DNA of 64,000 bases, taken from NCBI GenBank assembly GCA_031002005.1, contig CM061918.1, positions 46,164,047-46,228,046 on the forward strand, in the 5' to 3' direction. Numbering within the stretch: the first letter of the stretch is position 1; each line of letters opens with the position of its first letter. A program made the position numbers and the translations under genes. Source of the DNA: Vandiemenella viatica. Taxonomy: Eukaryota > Arthropoda > Insecta > Orthoptera > Morabidae. Below the pieces are notes generated by a model, which saw only the letters and a program-made list of their open reading frames with translations, was not told the DNA's origin and did no database searches. Shown one piece after another: positions 45,783-55,480 of this stretch.

Positions 45783-46822
45783 TTTTTATTTTTTATTTTA
45801 TGGCTTAAGCCAAAGGCTAATACAGCCAATAACCTTATACAATGTATTCGAATGAATTTTAAATTATACCTTTAGTACATTTAACTTACAGGGAAATTAT
45901 CTTGACCGATTTCTTGCTCGGAACTGAGAGAGATTGCATCAGAGAAGTTATATCAGTTATATTCAGACCATCTTCTAGCAGTTGTTTCCTCGCTGATTGA
46001 TGTTGCTTGCAGCTCAGCATGAAGTGATAAATATCCTCTACAGAATCACACGATAGGCACATCGGCGAATCCACCAACCGCATGACGTATTTTTTGTCTC
46101 GTAATAAAGTGTGTCCTGTCCTAAGTCTGTTTACTAAAGTAATTGCTCTCCTGTTCAGTTCTAGCTGAGCGTACCATGGCTTGCTTACTACGTTGTTGCA
46201 GATGGCTCGACACCAAAGACCGTTTCCCTGGCAGTCGGCAAGCCATCTCTTCTCCCATTCAGTCTTCACAATGTTGGTAACAATGGCCTTGAAGTCTGTG
46301 TAGGGCACCGAAACTTTTTCTGTTTCTGCAGCAGTAAGGTGGTGACGTGCTGTTATATCCGCTGCCTCATTTCCCGACACCCCAACATGGCTCGGAACCC
46401 ACTGGAACTGCACTTGTATTCCTTCTACCGACAACTTCTGAAGTTTCCTGGCTATGTCATAGACTAAATAGTTCCGGCATCTTCCTTTTGATACTTCCAT
46501 TATTGCCTGTAGGGCACTTCTAGAATCTATATAGATCACTATATTTGACTGAGCTGTCGACTGAATGTATTGCAGCGCTTTTAGAATGGCATAAAGCTCT
46601 GATGAGAACGTCTAAAACTGGCTTGGCAACCTGTAGGCTTCGTGAACGCAGCGACCAGGGTCTACAAATGCAGCAGCGGGAGCCTTTCCTTTTTCCTTTG
46701 AGCCGTCTGTAAATATTTTGTGCCACGCCTTCCATCTCGAGTTCAGTGCTTCTAATGTGAGGCCCTTCAGTTCCTCCTCACTGTGATCTTTTTTCACTAA
46801 TCGGTCTGTCATAAGGTAAATG
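45783..46822 (-). pseudogene. LINE with RNase H domain, 5'-truncated
   Basis: On the minus strand from about 46812: FTDGSKEKGK (first RNase H Asp), TFSSELYAILKALQ (Glu), IYIDSRSALQAI (Asp) and WVPSHVGVSGNEAAD (His and last Asp), so the four acidic residues of RNase H are all present. Downstream, NRRAITLVNRLRTGHTLLRD and CLSCDSVEDIYHFMLSC (a CCHC-type C-terminal knuckle) are typical of I/Jockey-group LINEs with RNase H. A single in-frame TAG lies just before TFSSEL (46612-46614); otherwise about 300 codons are open. The 3' end is a T-rich stretch at 45783, read as an A-rich tail. RT and endonuclease are missing. Confidence 0.9.
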
Positions 46823-47416
46823 TTAACATGTTCAGTGCGGAGGACGTCTTCGGCCGTCCGCTAGGGAGCATCCCAGTGACGGTGGACGGCTTGAGACGTC
46901 CTTTCCCTATGGGATTGTAAAGAAAGGTTAGTGATTCCAGTGCCTCGCCTACGAGCTCGCCCTTTCTCTCAGCCATTCATTAAAGTCACCGAGTGAAGAC
47001 CGTTTTCAAATCGGACAACTGGTGTCTTTTTAATAATTTTTCAAACTTGGTGTTTTTTTTTTCAAGTGCAAAATATTATTCTATTGATTAATTTCTCCCA
47101 TCTACTTGATAATTAGAAGAATTTTAAGGTAAGTTTTATTTAAATTATTTACTTTGTAATATGTAATTTTTATTTAATAAACTTAATTTATACGATAATT
47201 ACCGATTTATTTTTTTCCCTAAACTCTTATTCATTATATTTAATTAGTGTAATTGTATTTTTTTCAATTAAAAGTAAAATAAACAGCATAAAAGGGCAGA
47301 AAATTAAAATCATCTTCCGTCTCAGGTAAGATGGTCAATAGCGTGACGGCGGGTTTGTATTCAGAGTTAGTCACTGACAGGACTTTTCATATTGCCGGTA
47401 GCGTTCAATGTGTTAA
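46823..47416. mobile_element. TTAA-flanked MITE, piggyBac-like
   Basis: TTAA at 46823-46826 and 47413-47416. The ends TTAACATGTTCAGTGCGG and (complement) TTAACACATTGAACGCT are imperfect inverted repeats, matching the piggyBac habit of TTAA target sites. The ~590 bp inside is AT-rich with no transposase. It inserted at the 5' edge of the LINE remnant, so the LINE may continue beyond 47416. Confidence 0.65.
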
Positions 47417-48220
47417 GTGTGACTTACCAAATCTTAATCACAATGTATTGGGAGAAAATACCTCTAACAACGTGCAGCTACAATGGCCAACCATTGGTGT
47501 AGACGTACTTCTTGGAGTGAAGATATGATATCGCAGAAAGAAACCGCCAGTTTGTCAACTAAGGCTGTTAATAATAATGTAAAACAATACAATGCTACTC
47601 TGTTCTGAACTCAGCGGGAATAATAAAGTATTACACATCATAATAATTATTATAATATATACTTATCAAAGGCAAGTTTTGGTCATGTTGTATCTGTATC
47701 ACACCACGGCGACACACTGTGGCGTTGGACTACGACGTTACGGTTTTAGCCTCCACTCCACAACAAACAACGATGGAGATGTTAAAGGTTATGCGCGTTA
47801 TTTAATAACAGTTCTATTTAGCTATGCATCCGCGAATAAATTAACTGTCAGAACACTAAAAGAAAAGTACGTATTCTGTTGAAATTGACAAATTAATTAT
47901 TAGTTCCTTTTTCTTAGTTAAATTTCGTTCGATCTAGATTTTCCTTATACACTTTGGACAGTGATGCCGTTGTTACAGTAAGCTAACAAATATCTAGATT
48001 ATATCATTTCCAAGATAATCAACGTTATTTGATGAGAATTGTATTTAGTCAGCAAATAAACGAATTGGTAAAATACTTCATTCAACATGTCATTTTTGAC
48101 GGGCTTGCAAGATATTTGTACCCAATGTAGATAATTTAACTCACTGTTATAATATACTGGGCGGAATGATTTCCCGAAACACTGAAACAAAGATATGTAC
48201 TGCGTTTATATAAATACATC
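47417..48220. other. No clear gene; possible retroelement trace at 47417-47530
   Basis: A plus-strand frame here ends in QLQWPTIGVDVLLGVKI, which faintly resembles the (V)DVLLGAD stretch of Pao/BEL-type protease regions. It is too short and divergent to call. The rest shows no supported feature. Confidence 0.25.
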
Positions 48221-48277
48221 AATTATTAGTTGTATAAACGTTTCTCGGGAAACAAACCGAGTGATGTTGTTATTAAT

Positions 48278-48323
48278 GCACAATACTTCGGCGACTTTAT
48301 TCTCCGTCGCCATCTTCAGGTGC
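48278..48323 (-). ncRNA. Hammerhead-like motif with GAAG in place of GAAA
   Basis: On the minus strand GCAC, CTGAAGA, T, stem II GGCGAC/GTCGCC, GAAG, TATT, GTGC. The last A of GAAA is changed, which breaks the A-U pair closing stem III, so weaker or no activity is expected. Confidence 0.55.
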
Positions 48324-48402
48324 AGTTGCAAGTCTTGAAGTCTGCCTTGAAGTCAGCCTTGAGCGTGTTGTTTACAAACAACACGCTTATTAACTTGCAA
48401 CT

Positions 48403-48448
48403 GCACCTGAAGATGGCGACGGAGGATAAAGTCGCCGAAATATTGTGC
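48403..48448 (+). ncRNA. Hammerhead-like ribozyme motif, all core bases present
   Basis: GCAC (48403-48406) pairs with GTGC (48445-48448) as stem I. CTGAAGA 48407-48413 matches CUGANGA. One T follows, then stem II GGCGAC/GTCGCC with a 10-nt loop. GAAA 48437-48440, and ATAT (48440-48443) as minimal palindromic stem III, with T48444 before the predicted cleavage. Best-formed member of the CUGAAGA subtype in the window. Confidence 0.68.
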
Positions 48449-48519
48449 ATTAATAAGCGTGTTATTTGTAAACAACACGCTCAAGGCTGACTTCAAGGCA
48501 GTCTTCAAGACTTGCAACT

Positions 48520-48565
48520 GCACCTGAAGATGGCGACGGAAATATTGTGCGCCGAAATATTGTGC
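48520..48565 (+). ncRNA. Hammerhead-like motif with altered stem II
   Basis: Same as 48403-48448 but stem II is GGCG/CGCC around a loop containing AAATATTGTG, apparently from a small duplication of the GAAATATTGTGC end. Core boxes and stem I (GCAC/GTGC) are intact. Confidence 0.58.
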
Positions 48566-48657
48566 ATTAATAACAACATCACTCGGTTTGTTTCCCGAGA
48601 AACGTTTATAAATAAACAACGCCGAGAAAGATTACATTCATTTATAATTATTAGTTG

Positions 48658-49180
48658 CTTTTATTACTCATGTCACTGTATCAGGCACACGTAAATATTT
48701 CCAGTGGGTCAAATTTAAATCGCAATACAATGAATATATTCGTAGGCGAGTAATTAATTCTACGAATTTTGAATAGAAATATTAGTAGAAGTTGCGATTA
48801 GGTCGATTTGCAGACAGGAATAGGAAGACAACTGACACACTTTTTTTGCAGAATAATTCACAATGAATTTCATAAGCTCTGAGCTACTGAAGTTACGATA
48901 TTTTTATACGGATGGAAGTAGTTCCTTATTTATGATGCTCAATGAGACCTGGACCAGGAATAAAAACAATAACACGCAATAAAGCATAAGATTTTGGGAT
49001 TCCTAATTAATTTTTAATTTAATTTTTTCTCTAATTCTGACATCTTTCATTCAGTAGAAGTTTTATCTGTATCGCTGTGTAAACTAAAACCGAAATATGT
49101 ACAAATTAGAAAATAAGATTATTAGCTTTACATAACGACAATTCTATTTATTTAGGCAACCGCAGAGAAATGAATTGTCA
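48658..49180. other. No feature recognised
   Basis: AT-rich sequence without supported signal. Confidence 0.5.
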
Positions 49181-49500
49181 GAACACTCCGTCACAGAATT
49201 GATACATAGATTGGGCTGGGATAGTTTGGAAGACAGACGACGTAGCTTGCGAACAAATTTATTGGAGAATATGCAAAAAAATTTAAATTTCGAGTGCATT
49301 GAAATACTTCTTCCGCCAACCTATTTAGGAGGGATAAGATTAGAGAAATAAGATGCCGTACTGATACTTATATATATTCCTTCTTTCCTCGCACTATTCG
49401 GGATTGGAATGGGCGGGTTTAGGATTGGTGCTTAGCACCCTCTGCCACCCACAATGTTTGTGATTTGCAGAGTATGAATGTAGATGTAGATGTAAATCTG
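49181..49500 (+). pseudogene. CR1-type LINE 3' end
   Basis: Plus-strand frames give VTELIHRLGWDSLEDRRRSL and, after a frameshift, RCRTDTYIYSFFPRTIRDWN, the conserved end of CR1-group reverse transcriptase proteins. The 3' end is a short repeat tail (GTAGAT)n at about 49482-49497. It is a different family from the one at 19320-20495. Confidence 0.8.
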
Positions 49501-49639
49501 TCACTTTAGACTGGCTTTGAGGTTAGTAATTAATATAATTATTAAATTTTATTAACCCTAGCAATATCTTACTTATCTACTTAAAAGCTGGATGCGAAAA
49601 AAATATTTCCTTATCGATTCCCTTTGTTTCTTTGAAAGC

Positions 49640-50691
49640 CTTCCCAGATCAAAATTTTGAAGAGCATATGGCTAAGTTTAAAAAAGAGAGGAATAGATTA
49701 AGGGATTGTGGAATTAATAAAGAACATCTATGAAAAGTGTGAGAATTGCGTGCGCATAGACAGTAAACATTCAGAATGGTTTCACACGGAAAGAGGAGTA
49801 AGATACGGAAGTGTGTTGTCACATGTCCTATTTAATGTAGCATTAGATGTAATAATAGCTGAAGTCCAGGGGGACAGAGCTGAAGGTGATAGCATATGCT
49901 GATGACATCATAATATGGGAGAAGACAGAACACGATCTGGAAAGAGAACTACTGCAATGGGAAAACATGGCCTGGAGATTAGTGTAGAAAAGACCAAAAT
50001 AATGAAGATAACAAGAAACACTGGCCCTTTAAAGGATGTGTTACTGGATGGCAAGAAATTGGAACGGGTGGAACCATTTGTGCATCTGGGAAGCAAGGTA
50101 ACTACCAACGGAAAGTTGGAGGAAGAAATAGGTCAGAGAGTAAGGAAGAGCGGACATTTGTATCAGCAGGTAAAGGATGTTATCTGGAGGTGGAACGTAG
50201 GGAAGGATGCCTAAATTATGCTCTATAAAGTATATTGCGAGCCCATACTGACTTACGGTTCTGAAACATGGACGTGCACAAAAAGAGACATTAGCAGATT
50301 GCAGGCGGCAGAGATGAGGTTTCTGAGAGGTATAGGGAATGTCACGAGGAATGACAAAATTAGAAATGAAAACATCAGGGAGAGACCACAAGTGGAAGCA
50401 TTAGAAGAGATGTTAAGGAGAAAAAGACTGCAGTGGTTGGGACGTGTTATGAGGATGAGGGAGGAGAGGATGCCGAAAGTAGCACTGCTGAACAGTGGGA
50501 AGGGAAGGAGACCAGTTGGAAGATCTCGGGCAAGATGGATATACCAAGTGAAGAAATCTGTAGAGGCTAAGGGAGTCGTTTGGAGGAAAGTGATGGAGGA
50601 AAAACCTTGGAAAGAACGCCAGACTTGGAAGATGATGTGCAGGATGACCCGCAAAATCGGAAACATCTAATGATGATGATGATGTTGATGT
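49640..50691 (+). pseudogene. LINE reverse transcriptase C-terminal half with (ATG)n tail
   Basis: Plus-strand pieces in order: ELIKNIYEKCENCVRI, GVRYGSVLSHVLFNVALD (PQGSVLSPLLF-type motif B), a DDII motif C near 49900 in another frame, FVHLGSKVTTNGKLEEEIGQR, then an open frame from 50218 to 50667: PILTYGSETWTCTKRD, RLQAAEMRFLRGIGN, RLQWLGRVMRM. The motif order is that of LINE proteins with the LTYGxExW block. I would place it near RTE-like or related clades, unsure. A few frame breaks make it non-functional. The tail is ATGATGATGATGATG (50670-50690), typical of a microsatellite-ended LINE. Confidence 0.85.
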
Positions 50692-50742
50692 TTTTGGTCA
50701 ACAAGTATGAAAATTGAAGTCGTGTGATACAGGGACAGAATC

Positions 50743-50975
50743 GAGCATGGAGGGAGAGCGATAAAGCTGCGGCCTCCCAGTCGCGAGGACGCATGTTCAA
50801 ATCCCCATCAAGCCATTCAGATTTCGCTGTTCCGTGGTTTTCCCAAATTACTCCATGCGAATGCCGGGATTTTTCCTTCAAAAGGTTATGGCCGAATTCC
50901 ATGCCGTTCCTTGGTCTCAGTCTTCTCCCGTGTATATTGAAGTCAATGTTGATGCGGCGTATAGATACACGATTT
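50743..50975 (+). repeat. tRNA-derived SINE, divergent, plus strand
   Basis: The B box is GTTCAAATCC, and the body keeps CAGATTTCGCTGTTCC and GAATGCCGGG. The 3' end GATGCGGCGTATAGATAC is diverged, suggesting an older copy. It lies shortly after the tail of the LINE at 49640-50691. Confidence 0.78.
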
Positions 50976-51310
50976 TGCATCATTACTTTTACTTGATAGG
51001 TATCTCCTGTTTTTATAAATGATAAAATAATTAGTCCATGATACACTTTTGAATTTAACTTTGTTTATTTCCAGGAGATATTAGACTCCAAAGATACTGG
51101 TTGCACATGTAAACACAAGCTGCAGCGATTTAACTCATTACTGCTTTCAAAGACCATACTGCTATACGCACACTCTCACAGTGCGAACTACAAGGCTCCT
51201 TGCAAACTCGTTTCTGCCGATAGCTCATACAAGTTCCATAGAAATTTCCAGAATATTACAAAGGCTTCCATTTTTTATCTTATTATTTTTATTATTATTA
51301 TTATTTTTTT
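50976..51310. other. No feature recognised
   Basis: Mixed sequence ending in a (TTA)n-like tract (51280-51310). Confidence 0.5.
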
Positions 51311-51393
51311 TTTGATGCCCGGACGGGTTTTCGAATCGGCGTCCTCCCGAATGCGAGGCCAGAACATTAACCGTTCAACCACCACGCTCGGTA
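51311..51393 (-). repeat. SINE head only, minus strand
   Basis: On the minus strand this is the tRNA-like head with GGTTAATGTTCTGGCC and a slightly changed B box (GATTCGAAAACC), ending at GGGCATC, followed directly by A10. The body and 3' part are absent. It may be a short form that ends right after the tRNA-like part, or a truncated RNA that was polyadenylated. Confidence 0.8.
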
Positions 51394-51646
51394 AAGGCTT
51401 CCAACATATGTTTCTTGAAATATAACAATACTTGAACAATTAAAAATATATTAAAAACAGTCAAAATCAATTACAATCACTAACAAATGCACAAAAATGA
51501 AAGTTAAAGATATTTACACACAAAATTATTCACACAAATCAGTTTAAACTGTCGCAAACTGTCCTCTAAACATTGTAGCTCACATTAATACTTGGAATGA
51601 CAAACATTTAACCAATTTTTCTTGCATAGTTCTGTCCTTGAACATC
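51394..51646. other. No feature recognised
   Basis: AT-rich flank of the next palindrome. Confidence 0.5.
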
Positions 51647-51657
51647 TTAAGTAGTAT

Positions 51658-52255
51658 AAGGTGAGCAAATAATTATCCTGCAACACAGTTGCTTTTTAAT
51701 AAGTTGTTTATTTATTAATTTATGGCGTGACGCGTTTCAAGATCTGAATCTCATTTTCAAACGCCGTTTTTATTTTTATTTTTACATTCTTGATGTGACG
51801 AGTGCTCGTGTAAGTTTCTGCTGGATGATAGCAGGTTTTATTTTGTGTTTCCTGAAAATGATATTGTGGAGTGTATACACAGTTTTTGCAAATAAGATGA
51901 AGTGGAATATTATTATTAAAATGTAAGTTTCATTTCAATAATAATATTCCACTTCATCTTATTTGCAAAAACTGTGTATACACTCCACAATATCATTTTC
52001 AGGAAACACAAAATAAAACCTGCTATCATCCAGCAGAAACTTACACGAGCACTCGTCACATCAAGAATGTAAAAATAAAAATAAAAACGGCGTTTAAAAA
52101 TGAGATTCAGATCTTGAAACGCGTCACGCCATAAATTAATAAATAAACAATTTATTAAAAAGTAACTGTGTTGCAGGATAATTATTTGCTCACCTTATAT
52201 TTCAAAACAGTTACAGACTTTCAAAAGTCCATTTATCATGGATAAAATAAAAATA
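51658..52255. mobile_element. Foldback element with 270-bp near-perfect arms
   Basis: A palindrome from 51655 to 52199 centred near 51927, with arms of about 265 bp and a centre of only a few bases. TTAAGTAGTAT occurs at 51647-51657 and 52256-52266, an 11-bp duplication. The right end has about 55 bp not mirrored on the left. Hammerhead-like blocks lie at 51724-51765 (minus) and 52089-52130 (plus): stem I GGCGT/ACGCC, stem II GAGAT/ATCTT, GAAACGCGTC. The CUGANGA box is mutated (TTGAAAA, TTTAAAA). Otherwise it has the same plan as 26059-27243. Confidence 0.87.
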
Positions 52256-52266
52256 TTAAGTAGTAT

Positions 52267-52885
52267 TTACGTTATTTTTTTTCGTAAAACAAAGTCCAGT
52301 TCCACCAATTCACAATAAATTGCAAGACAAACATAAAAAATCATATCTACTCAACCGCAAGCTTGGTACAAATAATTAATAAAATACAATTTCATTTAAA
52401 GTCTGGGTTTGAGGGCTGTTACAAACTCCAATCTGCCATGTAATTGTTCGTAAATTTTTAAGCCTTACAGATAAGCTCAGGACAACAACATATTGGGCGA
52501 AAATAGAGTGGTGGACTACGGTACAAAAAGGGATAACTCATTCATATAATACGAACTAAAGGTTATTACGAAATAGTGGATATAATCTTTAGTGGCCAAG
52601 AAAACAGAGCTATGCATTATTAAATTGCATCCACACTGTGGATGAAACCACTTCTGGTTTCACGCAATGCATGTTTATATCCTCGATATTCAGAGAACAG
52701 TCTTTTCGTTGGCTCGTTTGTTTCCACATTTTTGCAATTAACTAATTCGCTTGTTTTGTATACATAGTATACATAAATCTGTAAGCCTCCTATGAATTTC
52801 TTTGTTAAGGTATTGTGCAAAAACTACCGAACCGAAGTTTGAAAGCATACGATCTAATTAGAAAACTGTGGTATATCTAGTAATT
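52267..52885. other. No feature recognised
   Basis: AT-rich sequence without supported signal. Confidence 0.5.
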
Positions 52886-53391
52886 TTTTAATTTAATTTA
52901 ATTGCAATGGAGCACATGCTCCGGTGGCAATTTCCCTACACACCCATCTTCCCCCTATCCTTCACCCACCTACATTTGCCCTCTACAAATTTTATCTTTA
53001 AATTATTTCAAAGTTTTCGGTAAATTATTCATCATTTCTCTTGGTAACTCATTTCAATCCCTGACACCCTTACCTAAAAATGAGAATCTTGCGCCTGAAA
53101 TCGAGTGCAAGCTTGTGGTCATGATCATCTTTTCCCTTCCATGCACTACTTTTCATACCTATTGTAATATCTTTCCATGCCTCATCGCCAGTATATGCCC
53201 TGTACACTCCCATGACCCTCCTCATCCATCTCCTGTCTTGCAATGAATCCCATTTCAGCTCCTTTATCATATCCGTCACTGATTGCATTCTGCGATAATT
53301 TCCAGAAACAAATCTAGCAGCCCTTTTTTGCACCCTCTCCAACTCCTGTATTTGACACGTAAAATGAGGGTCCCATACTACACTATCAAAT
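52886..53391 (-). pseudogene. CR1/Jockey-type LINE, 3' end only
   Basis: Same family as 19320-20495 (about 90% alike by eye). On the minus strand it gives VWDPHF, MERVQKRAARFVSGNYRR, SVTDMIKELKWDSLQ and GKDDHDHKLALDF, ending in the tail TTGCCACCGGAGCATGTGCT (52915-52935). It is 5'-truncated at about 53391. Confidence 0.9.
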
Positions 53392-53569
53392 TTTAAGTGA
53401 ATGGTGGACGGAGCATTAAATGATAATCACTCCGTAAACTGAACAGTTTGGAGCTAAAGATCACCTTGCATAAAAGATATAAACACTCCTTTCTTAACCT
53501 GAAGACATATTCATCAATAATCACATAGATCATAAACAATAACTACACTCTTTGGATTCTGTTAATATC

Positions 53570-53700
53570 GTTGCAGTTTCCCTAAATCACTCCAAGCAAA
53601 TGGCAGGATGGTTCCTTCAAAAGGACGTGGCCGAATTCCTTCCTCCTTCTTGCCCGAAATCCTCTATGTCAACGAGTCATAAAACAGTCACAAAAATAAT
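53570..53700 (+). repeat. SINE, 5'-truncated, plus strand
   Basis: It begins in the body at GTTTCCCTAAATCACTCC and ends with the CAACGAGTCATAAAAC-type 3' end. The tRNA-like head is absent. Confidence 0.75.
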
Positions 53701-55259
53701 ATTATCAACGAATGTTTTATCTATAACAGGAGATACAGGTTCATAGCGTCTAAATCAAATACTAAAAGTGTAGACTGTGAAAGTGTTTGATAATCTAACT
53801 TCGACCATCTGTTGGTGATATAAATTTTGGTTACTCAGCAAAAGATGATAAGGATACCCTGTACTTGCTTAAAGATTCGCAAAAAAATTACAAAACTTAG
53901 AAAAGAAAGAAATTGTATAAACAATGGAGTTAGATTTAAAAATAGAAAATAAACCGTACAGTCAATTTTTGTAAGTACACCAAATATCGGTATAAAAATA
54001 TATTGAATAATGTTTTTTGAACAATGCCATCCACCATTAAGCAAGGGAATTTTGTTAGGGGACAGATATCCTCTAAACTTCCTTAATGCTTTATGCAAAA
54101 AAAAAATCTGATGGGATGAAATGATTTTAAACAGCTAATGGTATGTTGGCTTTTTCTTATTTCCATTTCGGTTTACAAAATATATAGCAATATATCATTG
54201 ATTCGAAATTCGCTTCTCTTTTTTCATACGGAAAACAATAAAAACAACCCATGATAGAATACCTATTCTGAAAGTATTCAGAGAAATTTGGAAAAAATGT
54301 ACTAAGGCAAAGAAAATTGACCTGCAAGGTAAATGTTACTTCAATTTCATCATTTTGTCAAAATGTAAATACCACCGAAAAATTCTTTTTTGTTTATTTT
54401 TTAGTTGATAAAATCAGGAACCAACAATTTTTTAAATCACTTTGTAGTTAGAGATGGTAAAACACAATCAAACCCGCAAGTGCGGTAAATTTACAACTTA
54501 ACCTAACCTAATCAAACGTTCTTTATGGAAAGAATTCAGTTTTCATTTCCGAAAATATTTTTCCCACCAAACGCAAACTGTTATTCAATTTGTTCGCAGG
54601 GAATAAACTCACTATATCCCTTGCCCGAAGCTGCACCTGTTTAGCCTGCGGTGGTTATGTCCATGTTTACAGTTAATTAACTTCGAATTAAATACCAGTT
54701 ACCAATTGCAAGAAGGCGAAAAAACATTTACATGAATGCATTGCTCTAGAGAATCTCTCTTTGCAGCTGTTGTTTTTCTTTGTTTACAATATGGTGGTGA
54801 CTCGATAATTGCTCGATAATATCTTTGGCGCGCGCTTGTTTTTACTGTCTTGTTTTCGGCAGATAGCCCAAAACCAGTTTGAGATTTTTCTATCCTCAAC
54901 TATGGGTTACAGAATGTCAGTCACGTGAAACAAAAATTAATCTTGTGTTACACTGAGCTGTAAAGAAAGAAAAATTCAATTTTCTTGCGATTTCATCATT
55001 ATTCTTAAATTTACCAAAACGAAATACAAAAAGTATTTTTTTATTTTTTTAATTCTGGCCTTCGGTATGAAACAATTTAGCCAGTATTTAACATTATCAT
55101 ATGTTTGTCCTTGTAACCTGTTTTGGGGTTCATATCATTAATTCGGTGTGTTGGAGGAAGCTGATAATTGCTTTATAAACCTGGACATGTTTTAACTGCA
55201 AAATGGTAGTAACGTTCGCTGGGAATCTAATTGTTCTAGGCGCTCGTAGAATCGCTTAA
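53701..55259. other. No gene recognised
   Basis: AT-rich. Short frames of up to 87 codons have no recognised domain. A moderately GC-rich patch lies at about 54600-54900. Confidence 0.45.
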
Positions 55260-55480
55260 ATTGTTGTTGGTACTGATAGGTGGGATGGGACTGGGGGGGG
55301 GGACAAGGAACTGGAAGGAATTCGGCAATGACATTTTCGAGGAAGCAACCCAGCATTCGCCTGGAGTGATTTGAGGAAACCATGGAAAACCCAAATCTGG
55401 ATTCCCGGATGGGGATTCGAACCGGGGTCCTCCCGAATGCGAGGCCAGAGCGTTAAGAGCTCACCCACCACGCTCGGTAT
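55260..55480 (-). repeat. tRNA-derived SINE, minus strand
   Basis: The head with B box GGTTCGAATCC is at the right end, the body is intact, and the 3' end is shortened near a G run (55293-55302). Confidence 0.86.

Larger units (their letters stand above)
37912..45826 (+). repeat. Segmental duplication, copy B
   Basis: Second copy of 1-9442, same orientation, starting 37,911 bp downstream of copy A. It lacks the Helitron-like insert and the ~780 bp block, has three tandem units instead of two, and has an extra T/G-rich tract at 43787-43876. Beyond 45826 it continues into the body of a LINE, where copy A meets the gap. Parts without listed features (37912-39484, 40390-41245, 41890-43630, 43880-44640, 44870-45780) hold no gene that I recognise. 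Confidence 0.93.
48233..48645. mobile_element. Foldback element with three hammerhead-like motifs
   Basis: AATTATTAGTTG flanks the element at 48221-48232 and 48646-48657, a perfect 12-bp target duplication. The outer arms carry TTTCTCGGGAAACAAACCGAG and its complement. Inside are one minus core (48278-48323) and two plus cores (48403-48448, 48520-48565), linked by stretches that are themselves inverted or repeated (GCGTGTTGTTTACAAACAAC, TTGCAACTGCAC). The arrangement is a unit plus an inverted copy plus a partial direct copy, suggesting template switching during copying. No protein is coded. Confidence 0.87.

Noticed and set aside
47417..47530. Pao/BEL protease trace
   Set aside because: Similarity rests on about eight residues. 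Noted only as a weak hint.
54497..54516. AACCTAACCTAA resembling insect telomere repeats
   Set aside because: Only two units, no array, so it is within chance expectation.
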